Source: Flavobacterium sp. DG2-3
Lineage (GTDB): Bacteria; Bacteroidota; Bacteroidia; Flavobacteriales; Flavobacteriaceae
Direction: 5' to 3'
Length of the DNA stretch: 44,870 nucleotides
Assembly: GCF_030730925.1 (NCBI RefSeq)
Contig: NZ_JAVAMB010000029.1
Location: forward strand, 1 to 44,870
Shown here: positions 24,004 to 32,725 of the stretch, piece after piece
Numbering within the stretch: position 1 is the first letter of the stretch
How the letters are laid out: every line of letters begins with the position of its first letter
The notes under the pieces: model-generated
Databases searched by the model: none
Seen by the model: only the letters and a program-made list of their open reading frames with translations
Told to the model about the DNA's origin: nothing
Made by a program: the position numbers and the translations under genes

Positions 24004-24574
24004 AGATTAATTTGATTTAAAAATAATGATATAAAAATTACAAGGTTTTTTTGAAGAAATTTTATCAAAATAAATTTTAACAGATTTTTTTTGATTTTAG
24101 GGATTCTATAATTTTTGGAGCTTGTTGGCCAATATCGAAATTATATTTTAACATTTGAGGCAGTTTTGTTAATTATTCTTAATTACCTGCTCGATTAAGA
24201 TTTTTTTAAATTAATTTTGTGGCACTCTAAAAACGTAATGCAAATAGGTTTTTTATCAGTATGGCAACAGCTATAAATGGGAATTATCTACAAACTGAAA
24301 CAGCATTGTATGATTTTAAAAATAAGATAAATTAAAGATTGTATACCAAGCAATGCCGAGAAAACACTTGGTGTAGATTTTTAATTTATTTTAATTGGAT
24401 TTTGTATAGTGTTTTTAGTTTGTTCCGTTTTTCTAAAAACAATATTTCTCAGAAAAGTTATTGCCAATAGATTTAATCGGCTTTTTGGGATAATGATTAT
24501 TTGGAATGTCAAAAAGAAGAAAAAAGTAGTAAGCATTGGTTTTAAGGGTACAAAGCTTAAAAAAACAAAAACAA
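24004..24574 (+). other. gene-poor gap with possible small transcript upstream of fabH
   Basis: No ordinary gene is seen. TAATTTTG (24212-24219) fits the -7 consensus. A 24-codon frame, 24261-24335 (MATAINGNYLQTETALYDF...), follows, then a hairpin (TATACCAAG with CTTGGTGTA, about 24344-24378) and a T-run. This may be a small RNA or a leader peptide. The remainder is AT-rich. Confidence 0.35.
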
Positions 24575-25621
24575 ATGGGCGCAGTAATTACAGCTATAGG
24601 TGGTTTCGTACCATCATCAATCTTGACCAACAAAAAGATTTCAGAAACGGTTGATACATCGGAGGAATGGATCATCAAGAGAACTGGAATTAGAGAACGA
24701 AGAATCGCAGATGACGATACGGCAACATCTGATCTTGCCGCTGCTGCGATTGAAAATCTTATCGAAAATTATAATGTAGATCGTGGCGAAATCGAAGCTT
24801 TGCTTGTAGCAACAGCAACTCCAGATCACATTTTAGCACCAACAGCAAGTATTGTCTGCGATAAAAGCGGACTTACAAATGCTTTTGGAATTGACATGAA
24901 TGCAGCTTGCAGCGGATTTTTATATGCGCTGGAAATAGGTGCAAACATGATCGAAAGCGGACGCTATAAAAAATTAATCATCGTTGGAGCCGATAAAATG
25001 AGCTCTATCGTAGATTATGAAGACCGAAATACTTGTATTCTTTTCGGAGATGGAGCAGGAGCGGTTTTGTTAGAAAAAACAGAATCGGATTACGGTTTAA
25101 TGAAAACGATTCTGAAAACAGACGGAAGCGGTGTTTCTTCTCTAGCTGTGCCAGCGGGAGGTTCTAGAAACCCAACGTCTATGCAGAGTCTTTTGCACAG
25201 AACACATTATTTAAAACAAGACGGGGCGTTTGTATTTAAAAGAGCCGTTGCAGCAATGAGCCAGGTTTCGCAAGATGCTTTGGTGAAAAATGATATAGAA
25301 GCAAGCGAAATTGACTGGGTTGTGCCACATCAGGCTAACTTAAGAATTATTAACGCTGTAGGCGAAAGTTTAAATATTGATTCTGAAAAAGTTAAAGTAA
25401 ATATTGACCGTTACGGAAATACAACTTCTGCAACTGTTCCGTTATGTTTATGGGACTTTGCAGCTGATTTCAAAGAAGGTCAGAATGTATTGATTACAAC
25501 TTTTGGTGCAGGATTTTCTTGGGGTGCAACATGCTTGAAATGGGGCGTGATGCGTGAGAAAAAAACAGTTGAAAAAAATGTGGTAAAAGCTGAAGCAGAA
25601 AATGTTTTGGTAGCACATTAA
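24575..25621 (+). CDS. fabH: beta-ketoacyl-ACP synthase III (FabH paralogue)
   Basis: 348 residues from the start at 24575 (MGAVITAIGGFVPSSIL). An upstream in-frame Met at 24536 would add a lysine-rich leader and is less likely. The catalytic triad is visible: Cys112 in NAACSGFLYAL, His in VPHQANLR (about 252) and Asn in DRYGNTTSA (about 282). SEEWIIKRTGIRERR and GDGAGAVLLE are FabH signatures. The enzyme condenses an acyl-CoA primer with malonyl-ACP. It is not with plsX or other fatty-acid genes; instead 23 bases separate it from a LytS/LytTR pair, which suggests a specialised or regulated paralogue. Confidence 0.9.
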   Translation: MGAVITAIGGFVPSSILTNKKISETVDTSEEWIIKRTGIRERRIADDDTATSDLAAAAIENLIENYNVDRGEIEALLVATATPDHILAPTASIVCDKSGLTNAFGIDMNAACSGFLYALEIGANMIESGRYKKLIIVGADKMSSIVDYEDRNTCILFGDGAGAVLLEKTESDYGLMKTILKTDGSGVSSLAVPAGGSRNPTSMQSLLHRTHYLKQDGAFVFKRAVAAMSQVSQDALVKNDIEASEIDWVVPHQANLRIINAVGESLNIDSEKVKVNIDRYGNTTSATVPLCLWDFAADFKEGQNVLITTFGAGFSWGATCLKWGVMREKKTVEKNVVKAEAENVLVAH

Positions 25622-25644
25622 TTTTCAAAAAATAAAAAAAGTGA

Positions 25645-26739
25645 ATGGGGTTATTCAACCAAAATAAAAAATCGGGCAAGAATTTTTTCTATAAATATTA
25701 CAGGGTTATAGTAATTCCGGCCGTTTTTTTGGTTTATCTCTCTTCGTATTATTGGCTAAACCCGTATAGAAGTTTTGATGAAAAAGGGTTGCTCGATATC
25801 GATCAGACCTTTGATATTTTTATCATTTTAGTGTATTGCGCCATTTTAACAGAGCTTACACTTTTTATAGGCAGAAAACTTAATTATTATATTAGTTGGG
25901 AACAAAATCCGGCATTTAGAGCGATAGCACAGTTTATCTGTTTAATTGCCGGAAACAGTCTCTTAAACCTTATTTTTTCTAGCATCTGGGATTATCTGTA
26001 TCCTTGTACAGCACTAGAAGAAAACGATTTGGTTACCATTTGGCAGTCTAAAATTATGGCTGCAATTATTTCGCTTTTAATGAGCGCCATTCATACTGGA
26101 ATATTTTTATTAAACAGATGGCGAATTAATGCAGAAGAAACAGCAGAATTAAAAATAAAAGCTTCGGAACTTCAGGAAGCGGTGACACGATCAAAATTAG
26201 AATCTTTAAAAATGCAGTTAGATCCGCATTTTGTGTTCAATAATTTCAGTACGCTCACAGAATTGATTTACGAAGACCAAAAAGAAGCGGCTTCATTTCT
26301 GGAAAATATAACGAGAGTATATCGTTATATGATTTCGAATTCTAATAAAGATACAATTACAGTAAAAGAAGAAATAGAATTCTTGAACGCGTATTTTTAT
26401 TTATTGAAAAAAAGATTGGGCGATAAAATCGATTTGAAAATTGAGATCGATTCTCCTTCTTTAGCGCTTCATTTACCGCCATTAACGTTGCAGTTATTGG
26501 TAGAAAATGCAGTAAAGCACAATATGGCAACTTTAGCCAATCCGCTTACGATTTCTGTTTTTTCAGATTCTGGAGATATTATCGTTCGAAATAACTTGCA
26601 GCGAACAGCAGGAAAAAGTCTGGTTTCTACCGGAATTGGAAATAAAAATATTGAATTCCGTTATAAAATTTTATCTGAAAGAATGCCGATTTTTAACGAA
26701 TCAAACGGCTATTATGAAGTGCGTCTGCCATTAATTTAA
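25645..26739 (+). CDS. LytS-type sensor histidine kinase
   Basis: 364 residues. Four membrane segments lie at about 20-38, 57-76, 92-112 and 138-158, followed by a coiled linker. The His_kinase motif is LKMQLDPHFVFNNFSTL with His195. N-box is LLVENAVKHN and the G-box STGIGNKNIEFRY. It is similar in plan to the kinase at 16067. It is placed directly after fabH and 5 bases before the response regulator, so the three probably form one operon. Signal unknown. Confidence 0.92.
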   Translation: MGLFNQNKKSGKNFFYKYYRVIVIPAVFLVYLSSYYWLNPYRSFDEKGLLDIDQTFDIFIILVYCAILTELTLFIGRKLNYYISWEQNPAFRAIAQFICLIAGNSLLNLIFSSIWDYLYPCTALEENDLVTIWQSKIMAAIISLLMSAIHTGIFLLNRWRINAEETAELKIKASELQEAVTRSKLESLKMQLDPHFVFNNFSTLTELIYEDQKEAASFLENITRVYRYMISNSNKDTITVKEEIEFLNAYFYLLKKRLGDKIDLKIEIDSPSLALHLPPLTLQLLVENAVKHNMATLANPLTISVFSDSGDIIVRNNLQRTAGKSLVSTGIGNKNIEFRYKILSERMPIFNESNGYYEVRLPLI

Positions 26740-26744
26740 GAGTT

Positions 26745-27500
26745 ATGAAAATTTTAATTGTAGAAGATGAAAGTATTAACGCCAGCCGATTAAAAAGACT
26801 GCTTGAAGAGCTGGAATCCGATTGTGAAATCGTCGCGATTATTGATACGGTTGTAGATACAGTCGCTTGGCTGAACTCAAATCCGTGTCCTGATTTAATT
26901 ACAATGGATATCCGTTTAGCCGACGGACTGAGTTTTGCTATTTTTGATGAAATAAATATCACTTGCCCCGTAATTTTTACTACCGCTTACGACGAATATG
27001 CCATTCGCGCTTTTAAGGTAAACAGCATCGATTATTTGATGAAACCCATCGAAAAAACCGAATTGGAATTTGCCTTATCAAAATTCAAATCTCTAAATAA
27101 AAACGAAACCAGCGTTACCAATATTACTGGCATTCTTAAGGAACTTATTCAAAAACCAGTATTCAGAATGCGCTTTTTAGTAACGTATCGTGACGGCTAT
27201 AAAAGTGTAGACGTTTCAGATATAGACTTCATCTATTCTGAATTTAAAACCAGTAATTTATTTCTGAAATCGGGTGTAATTATCTCGATTCCGCAAACCA
27301 TGGAAGAACTGGAACAAGAACTCGATCCAAATATCTTTTTCCGTGCCAATCGCCAGTTTTTCATTCGTGCAGAAAGCATCAAATCGATTGCGAACTACTT
27401 CAACGCAAAACTAAAAATCCAACTAAAACTCGATCCCGAACGCGAGGTAATCATCAGCAGAGAAAAGACGCCTTTTTTCAAGCAGTGGATGGATCGCTAG
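26745..27500 (+). CDS. LytTR-family response regulator
   Basis: 251 residues. Receiver: E7/D8, phospho-acceptor D55 in LITMDIRLADG, K100 in YLMKP. LytTR DNA-binding domain: about 140-250, including FFRANRQFFIRAESI. Partner of the kinase 5 bases upstream. It closely parallels the regulator at 17064, so either could in principle bind the nearby TGTCC repeats. No obvious terminator follows; the downstream gap is filled with repeats. Confidence 0.93.
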   Translation: MKILIVEDESINASRLKRLLEELESDCEIVAIIDTVVDTVAWLNSNPCPDLITMDIRLADGLSFAIFDEINITCPVIFTTAYDEYAIRAFKVNSIDYLMKPIEKTELEFALSKFKSLNKNETSVTNITGILKELIQKPVFRMRFLVTYRDGYKSVDVSDIDFIYSEFKTSNLFLKSGVIISIPQTMEELEQELDPNIFFRANRQFFIRAESIKSIANYFNAKLKIQLKLDPEREVIISREKTPFFKQWMDR

Positions 27501-27644
27501 CTAGAGAAGCTGCTAAGGTTCTGAGGTGCTAAGGGGCTAAGTTTTTTTTCTGCCACGAATTCACGAATTTTATTTTGCACGCGAAGTTTTTTTGCCACAA
27601 ATTTCACAAATTTTCGCTAATTTTTTCCTGTATTTACTCTCATT

Positions 27645-27814
27645 TTTGTCATTTCGACGGAGGAGAAATCTCCACAAGTAGCTCCGCAATCTATAGCCAA
27701 TCTTTGTATATTTTTTTCTGCCACGAATTTCACTAATTGCACTAATTTTTTATACTGTGGATGTATTTCTCGAATTTTTTTGAAAATCATTTGCCACTCC
27801 CGATAGCTATCGGG
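27645..27814. repeat. partial inverted-repeat fragment and CCCGATAGCTATCGGG palindrome
   Basis: ATTTCGACGGAGGAGAAATC plus the GCTCCGCAATC...CCAATCTTTGTA core (about 27652-27710) is a truncated copy of the element at 58-151. Downstream, 27799-27814 is the 16-base palindrome also found at 18997-19012 and 43317-43332. Confidence 0.65.
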
Positions 27815-27858
27815 ATAAAGGATTAAAAAGGATTTTATTATGATCTCATTTTTTGTCA

Positions 27859-27952
27859 TCCTGAGCGGAGTCGAAGGACACGCAAGCAGCTCCACAATGC
27901 ATTTCGCCAATCTTTGTAGAGTTTCGAGCGTGTCCTTCGACTCCGCTCAGGA
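27859..27952. repeat. perfect 25-bp inverted repeat, GAGCGGAGTCGAAGGA family
   Basis: Arms 27859-27883 and 27928-27952 are perfectly complementary around a 44-base core with CCAATCTTTGTAGAGTTTC. A frame reading through it (27617-27910) is an artefact of the repeats. Confidence 0.85.
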
Positions 27953-27990
27953 AGACAAACGTTGTGTTTACTATTCTAAGTGATAAAAAA

Positions 27991-28260
27991 TCGAGAAATT
28001 ATTCGTCATCAATTTTAACGCAAAGCATTAATTAGCGAAAATTCGTGAATTGCTTCGCCTGTCACTATCGTTCGAGTCGTGGCGAAAAAAACTTCGCGAC
28101 TTTGCGAGATTTAATCAGCAATCTAAAAATTAATGTAATTCGAGAAATTATTCGTCATCAATTTAACTCAAAGTATTAATTAGCGAAAATTCGTGAATTC
28201 GTGGCGAAAAAACTTCGCGACTTAGCGCCTTCGTGGCAAAAACAAAAAGAAAACCTTCGT
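27991..28260. repeat. 149-bp-period direct repeat with an insertion in one copy
   Basis: TCGAGAAATTATTCGTCATC starts copies at 27991 and 28140. Both continue through TTAATTAGCGAAAATTCGTGAATT and a CGTGGCGAAAAAACTTCGCGAC tail, but the first copy has 26 extra bases at 28052-28077 (GCTTCGCCTGTCACTATCGTTCGAGT). No gene is present in 27501-28394. Confidence 0.75.
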
Positions 28261-28394
28261 GCCTTAGCGCCTTCGTGGCATAACAAATTCCTTTCGTTTC
28301 GGTGCCAAAAAATGTCGTTTGGGTAACTTTCTTCCCTAAAAAAGTCCTTTTCTGCTGTTATTTTGCGCCCAAATTTGAGGTAATTCATTTAAAA

Positions 28395-29540
28395 ATGAAA
28401 AGTAAAATGACAAAACAATTTTTTAGAAATAATAAAGCAATTGGCAGAATTGCAATTTTATTGATCACAATTTCTCTTTCTTCATGCGGAAAAAGTGGAG
28501 AAGGACAAATGGCCCCTCCAAAGCCAGAAGTAGACTTCTTGCAGACGAGTTCTGTAACGGGAGAAGTAGAAAAAAAATATCCAGGAACAGTAGAAGGTAC
28601 CGTAAATGTTGATATAAAAGCGCAAGTTTCAGGTTATCTGGAAGCAATTTATGTAAAAGAAGGAGATTATGTTACCAAAGGACAATCTCTTTTTAAAATT
28701 AAAGGCGACGTTTACGCCGAACAAGTAAACAACAGCCGTGCAGCTTATAAAAGCGCTTTGGCGAATCAGGCAAATGCTAAATTAGAAGTAGAGAAAATCA
28801 AACCTTTGGTGGAAGGAAAAGTATTTTCAGACATGCAGTTAAAAACCGCACAAGCCAATTACGAAGCAGCAACTGCACAAGTAGCACAGGCTAAGGCCGC
28901 TTTGGGATCATCTCAGATTAATGCCGATTTCTCTTTGATTAAAGCTCCTGTAAGCGGCTATATTAGCCGTATTCCAAATCGTGTTGGGAATTTAGTGACC
29001 CCAGCAGATACAGTTCCGCTAACTGTTTTATCTGAAATCAATAACGTATTTGTTTATTTTTCTTTGACAGAAGCAGACTATCTAGCTTTTTCTAAAGATG
29101 CCAAAAACAATCAGACCGTAAGTTTAATTATGGCCGATGATAGCGAGTACGAACACAAAGGAAAACTAGAAGTGGCGAGTGGAAACATTGATCGCGCGAC
29201 AGGAACAATTGCATTAAAAGCCATTTTCCCAAATCCGAAAAAGCAATTGCGTGCGGGAGGTTCTGCAAGAATTGTGCTGAACAAAAGTTTATCGTCTGTA
29301 ATTACCGTTCCGATGGCAAGCGTTAAAGATATTCAGGATAAATTCTTTGTTTTTATTTTAAAGGACGGCAACAAAGTAGCTATGGTTCCAATCGAAATCG
29401 CGGGTAGTGCAGGAGTAGATTATTTTGTAAAATCGGGATTAAAACCAGGCGATAAAGTAGCGCTAAATTCTATCGATGTGCTATTTGACGGAATGGAAGT
29501 CATTCCAAAATCCGCTGCTAAAAGCGCAAGCAGTAAATAA
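28395..29540 (+). CDS. RND efflux periplasmic adaptor lipoprotein
   Basis: 381 residues from the start at 28395; the frame extends upstream to 28302 but the signal peptide begins at MKSKMTKQFF, making this start likely. The lipobox ISLSSC anchors it to the membrane. Adaptor features follow: biotinyl-lipoyl half-motifs (VNVDIKAQVSGYLEAIYVKEGDYV and the later FSLIKAPVSGYISRIPNRVGNLV), an alpha-hairpin (about 115-165) and beta-barrel and membrane-proximal domains. It bridges the permease and outer-membrane factor. First gene of the three-gene efflux operon. Confidence 0.93.
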   Translation: MKSKMTKQFFRNNKAIGRIAILLITISLSSCGKSGEGQMAPPKPEVDFLQTSSVTGEVEKKYPGTVEGTVNVDIKAQVSGYLEAIYVKEGDYVTKGQSLFKIKGDVYAEQVNNSRAAYKSALANQANAKLEVEKIKPLVEGKVFSDMQLKTAQANYEAATAQVAQAKAALGSSQINADFSLIKAPVSGYISRIPNRVGNLVTPADTVPLTVLSEINNVFVYFSLTEADYLAFSKDAKNNQTVSLIMADDSEYEHKGKLEVASGNIDRATGTIALKAIFPNPKKQLRAGGSARIVLNKSLSSVITVPMASVKDIQDKFFVFILKDGNKVAMVPIEIAGSAGVDYFVKSGLKPGDKVALNSIDVLFDGMEVIPKSAAKSASSK

Positions 29541-29567
29541 TTTTTCATTTAATAAAATAACATTTCC

Positions 29568-32500
29568 ATGTTAAAGAAAATAATAGACAGGCCAGTATTG
29601 GCCACAGTTATCTCTATTGTACTGGTGATACTGGGGATTATAGGTCTTACCCGATTATCTGTAACGCGATTCCCAGATATTTCGCCGCCAACGGTTATGG
29701 TGAGCGGTTCGTATCCTGGAGGAAACAGTGAAACCGTAATTCGTTCGGTAGTAACGCCTTTAGAAGAGCAGATTAACGGAGTAGAGAACATGCAGTACAT
29801 CAAATCGACTGCAAGTAATGACGGAACATTTTCGATCAACGTCATTTTTAAACAAGGAGTAGATCCCGATCAGGCTGCGGTAAACGTTCAGAATAGAGTG
29901 CAGCAAGCGACTCCAAAACTGCCTCAAGAAGTAATCCGTATGGGATTAACGACTTCGAAACAGCAAAACAGTATGATTGTTATTTTCAACTTATACACAG
30001 ATGATAATAGCAAATACGATGAGTTGTTCTTGCAGAATTACGCGAATATCAACTTAGTGCCTCAAATGAAACGTGTTCCTGGTGTTGGACAGGTTCAGAT
30101 TTTCGGGCAGAAAGATTATTCGATGCGTATTTGGTTAGATCCGCGAAAAATGGCCAATGCAGGCCTAGTACCTTCAGATGTAACTCAGGCCATTGCGGAG
30201 CAGAGTTTAGAATCGGCTCCAGGGAAACTGGGAGAAGAATCTACTGCCGCTTTAGAATATGTAATTCGATACAAAGGAAAAAAGAACAAACCAGAGCAAT
30301 ATGAAAATATTGTCGTTAAAAACGTAGGTAGCAATGTTTTAAGATTGAAAGACGTTGCACGAGTAGAATTTGGTTCTATTTCGTACAGTGGAGATAACAA
30401 ATCGAATAGTAAAAATGCCGTTACAATGGCGATTTTACAAACTTCGGGTTCTAACGCCAACGACATCGAAATCGGAATCAATAAAGAAGTAGAACGATTG
30501 TCTAAATCTTTTCCTCCAGGTATAAAATACGTAAACGTAATGAGTACCAAAGAAAGACTAGACGAAGCGACTGGACAGGTAAAATCGACTTTGCTTGAAG
30601 CTTTTATTCTGGTATTTATCGTAGTATTTATTTTCCTTCAAGACATTCGCTCGACGATTATTCCCGCTATTGCGGTTCCAGTAGCGATTGTAGGAACGTT
30701 TTTCTTCCTTTTGGTTTTCGGTTTTACGATTAATATTCTAACGCTTTTTGCTTTGGTATTAGCGATCGGAATTGTCGTCGATGATGCGATTGTCGTTGTC
30801 GAAGCCGTTCACAGTAAAATGGAAGAAGATTCAGAAATTTCAGCAAAAGACGCTACACACGGCGCGATGGCAGAAATCACAGGAGCGGTAATTTCGATTA
30901 CTTTGGTCATGTCTGCGGTATTTATTCCAATCGGATTCATGACAGGATCTTCTGGAATTTTCTATAAACAATTTGCTTATACATTGGCAATTGCGATTAT
31001 CATTTCGGCTGTAAATGCCTTGACGCTTACGCCTGCATTATGTGCGCTTTTGCTAAAGAATCATGGAGAAAAACATGGCGATCATGAACATAAGACCAGT
31101 TTTAAAGAGCGTTTCTTCGTAGGTTTTAATTCAAGTTTCGACAATTTAACAGGAAGATATATTAAAGGCGTTCGTTTCTTAATTGGAAGAAAATGGATTG
31201 CTGCCGGCTTAGTTGCAGGAATTACAGCAATTGCAGTTTACATGATGATGTCGACACCAAAAAGTTTCGTGCCTCTAGAAGATGACGGTTTCATGGTGTA
31301 CAGTTTGTCTATGCCACCAGGAACAGCTCTTGATCGAACTACTGCCGTTATTTCGAAATTAGAAAAAGAATTGGCTCCAATAGAAGCGATCGATGTGAAT
31401 ACGAGTATTACAGGATTCAACATCTTGAGTAACAGTGCGAGTCCAGCTTACGGATTAGGTTTTATAAAACTGAAACCGAAGAAAGACAGGGGAGCTGTAA
31501 AGGATATTGAAGAAATTATGAACATCGTAAACGGTAAACTGGCTAAAATTAAAGAAGGTCAGATTATGGTTTTCAGAATGCCTCCAGTTGAAGGTTTTGG
31601 GGTAACGAGTGGTGCCGAAATTGTATTGCAAGACAGAATGGCGAGAAGTCCAGAAACGCTAAAAGCAATGTCTGATAAAGTAATTGGTCAGATTATGCAG
31701 CAGCCTGGAGTGCAATATGCTTATACGACTTTTAGAGCTGATTATCCACAATTGGAATTGGAAGTTGATGAAGACAAAGCGCGCCAAATGGGTGTAAACA
31801 TCAAAGAACTTTTAGGAAATATTCAGACGTATTTTGCAGGAGACCAATCGGCTGACTTTTCAAGATTTGGTAAGTTTTACCGCGTAAACGTAAAAGCGGA
31901 TGGAATTTTTAGAATGGATGAAGATGCATTTAACGAGATTTTCGTGAGAAATGCCGATATGCAGATGGTTCCAGTAAAATCAATCGTAAAATTCCACAAA
32001 GTTTACGGTCCAGAATCAGTGAATCGTTACAACCTTTATAATTCGGTAAGTATTACAGCGATGGCGAAGCCGGGTTACAGTAACGGTCAGATTATGGATA
32101 ATCTGGAGCAAGTTTTAGATAAACTTCCGTCTGATTACAGTTACGAATGGACTGGTTTAAGTTTAGAAGAAAAAGCAGGAGGAAGCCAAACCGTTGCCAT
32201 TTTCGGATTGTGTTTATTGTTTGTATTCTTCTTATTGGCAGCACAATACGAAAGTTATTTACTGCCACTTGCGGTATTGCTTTCAATCCCGACAGGTATT
32301 TTGGGAGCTTTTGCAGGAATCAAGGCAGTAGGTTTAGACAACAATATTTACGTTCAGGTCGGATTAATCATGCTGGTCGGACTTCTAGCTAAAAATGCCA
32401 TTTTGATTGTCGAATTTGCTTTGCAGAGACGTCTTGCTGGATTAACGATAATCGAAGCGGCAATTGAAGGTTCAAGATCAAGGTTACGACCAATTATCAT

Positions 32501-32723
32501 GACTTCGCTTGCATTTATTGTAGGTATGATTCCGTTAATGTTTGCCTCTGGAGGAACTGCCGTTGGAAACCGATCTATCAGTGTGAGTGCCGCAGTAGGA
32601 ATGTTTAGCGGCGTTATTCTAGGAATTTTTGTGATTCCGTTGCTTTTCATTGTATTCCAATATTTACAAGAAAAAGTATCCAGAAAAAAGATCGCAACTC
32701 AAGTTCAAACGATAAAAGAATAA
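29568..32723 (+). CDS. RND (HAE1/AcrB-type) efflux permease
   Basis: 1051 residues, full length for the family, with about 12 membrane helices and two large periplasmic loops. The proton-relay Asp pair is visible in LAIGIVVDDAIVVVEAVHS (helix 4, about residues 400-412). The start MLKKIIDRPVLATVISIVLV and the motif FPDISPPTVMVSGSYPGG are typical of HAE1 pumps, which export hydrophobic drugs, detergents and similar compounds using the proton gradient. It follows the adaptor by 27 bases and precedes the outer-membrane factor by 2 bases. Confidence 0.95.
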   Translation: MLKKIIDRPVLATVISIVLVILGIIGLTRLSVTRFPDISPPTVMVSGSYPGGNSETVIRSVVTPLEEQINGVENMQYIKSTASNDGTFSINVIFKQGVDPDQAAVNVQNRVQQATPKLPQEVIRMGLTTSKQQNSMIVIFNLYTDDNSKYDELFLQNYANINLVPQMKRVPGVGQVQIFGQKDYSMRIWLDPRKMANAGLVPSDVTQAIAEQSLESAPGKLGEESTAALEYVIRYKGKKNKPEQYENIVVKNVGSNVLRLKDVARVEFGSISYSGDNKSNSKNAVTMAILQTSGSNANDIEIGINKEVERLSKSFPPGIKYVNVMSTKERLDEATGQVKSTLLEAFILVFIVVFIFLQDIRSTIIPAIAVPVAIVGTFFFLLVFGFTINILTLFALVLAIGIVVDDAIVVVEAVHSKMEEDSEISAKDATHGAMAEITGAVISITLVMSAVFIPIGFMTGSSGIFYKQFAYTLAIAIIISAVNALTLTPALCALLLKNHGEKHGDHEHKTSFKERFFVGFNSSFDNLTGRYIKGVRFLIGRKWIAAGLVAGITAIAVYMMMSTPKSFVPLEDDGFMVYSLSMPPGTALDRTTAVISKLEKELAPIEAIDVNTSITGFNILSNSASPAYGLGFIKLKPKKDRGAVKDIEEIMNIVNGKLAKIKEGQIMVFRMPPVEGFGVTSGAEIVLQDRMARSPETLKAMSDKVIGQIMQQPGVQYAYTTFRADYPQLELEVDEDKARQMGVNIKELLGNIQTYFAGDQSADFSRFGKFYRVNVKADGIFRMDEDAFNEIFVRNADMQMVPVKSIVKFHKVYGPESVNRYNLYNSVSITAMAKPGYSNGQIMDNLEQVLDKLPSDYSYEWTGLSLEEKAGGSQTVAIFGLCLLFVFFLLAAQYESYLLPLAVLLSIPTGILGAFAGIKAVGLDNNIYVQVGLIMLVGLLAKNAILIVEFALQRRLAGLTIIEAAIEGSRSRLRPIIMTSLAFIVGMIPLMFASGGTAVGNRSISVSAAVGMFSGVILGIFVIPLLFIVFQYLQEKVSRKKIATQVQTIKE

Positions 32724-32725
32724 GA

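Noticed and set aside
27617..27910. 97-residue frame in the gap before the efflux operon
   Set aside because: Entirely made of dispersed repeats and half of a palindrome; no protein-like composition.
28313..28347. Possible LytTR-type repeat upstream of the efflux operon (TGTCG and AGTCC)
   Set aside because: The two motifs are 30 bases apart rather than 21 and there is no -7 box at the distance seen in the three matching promoters.
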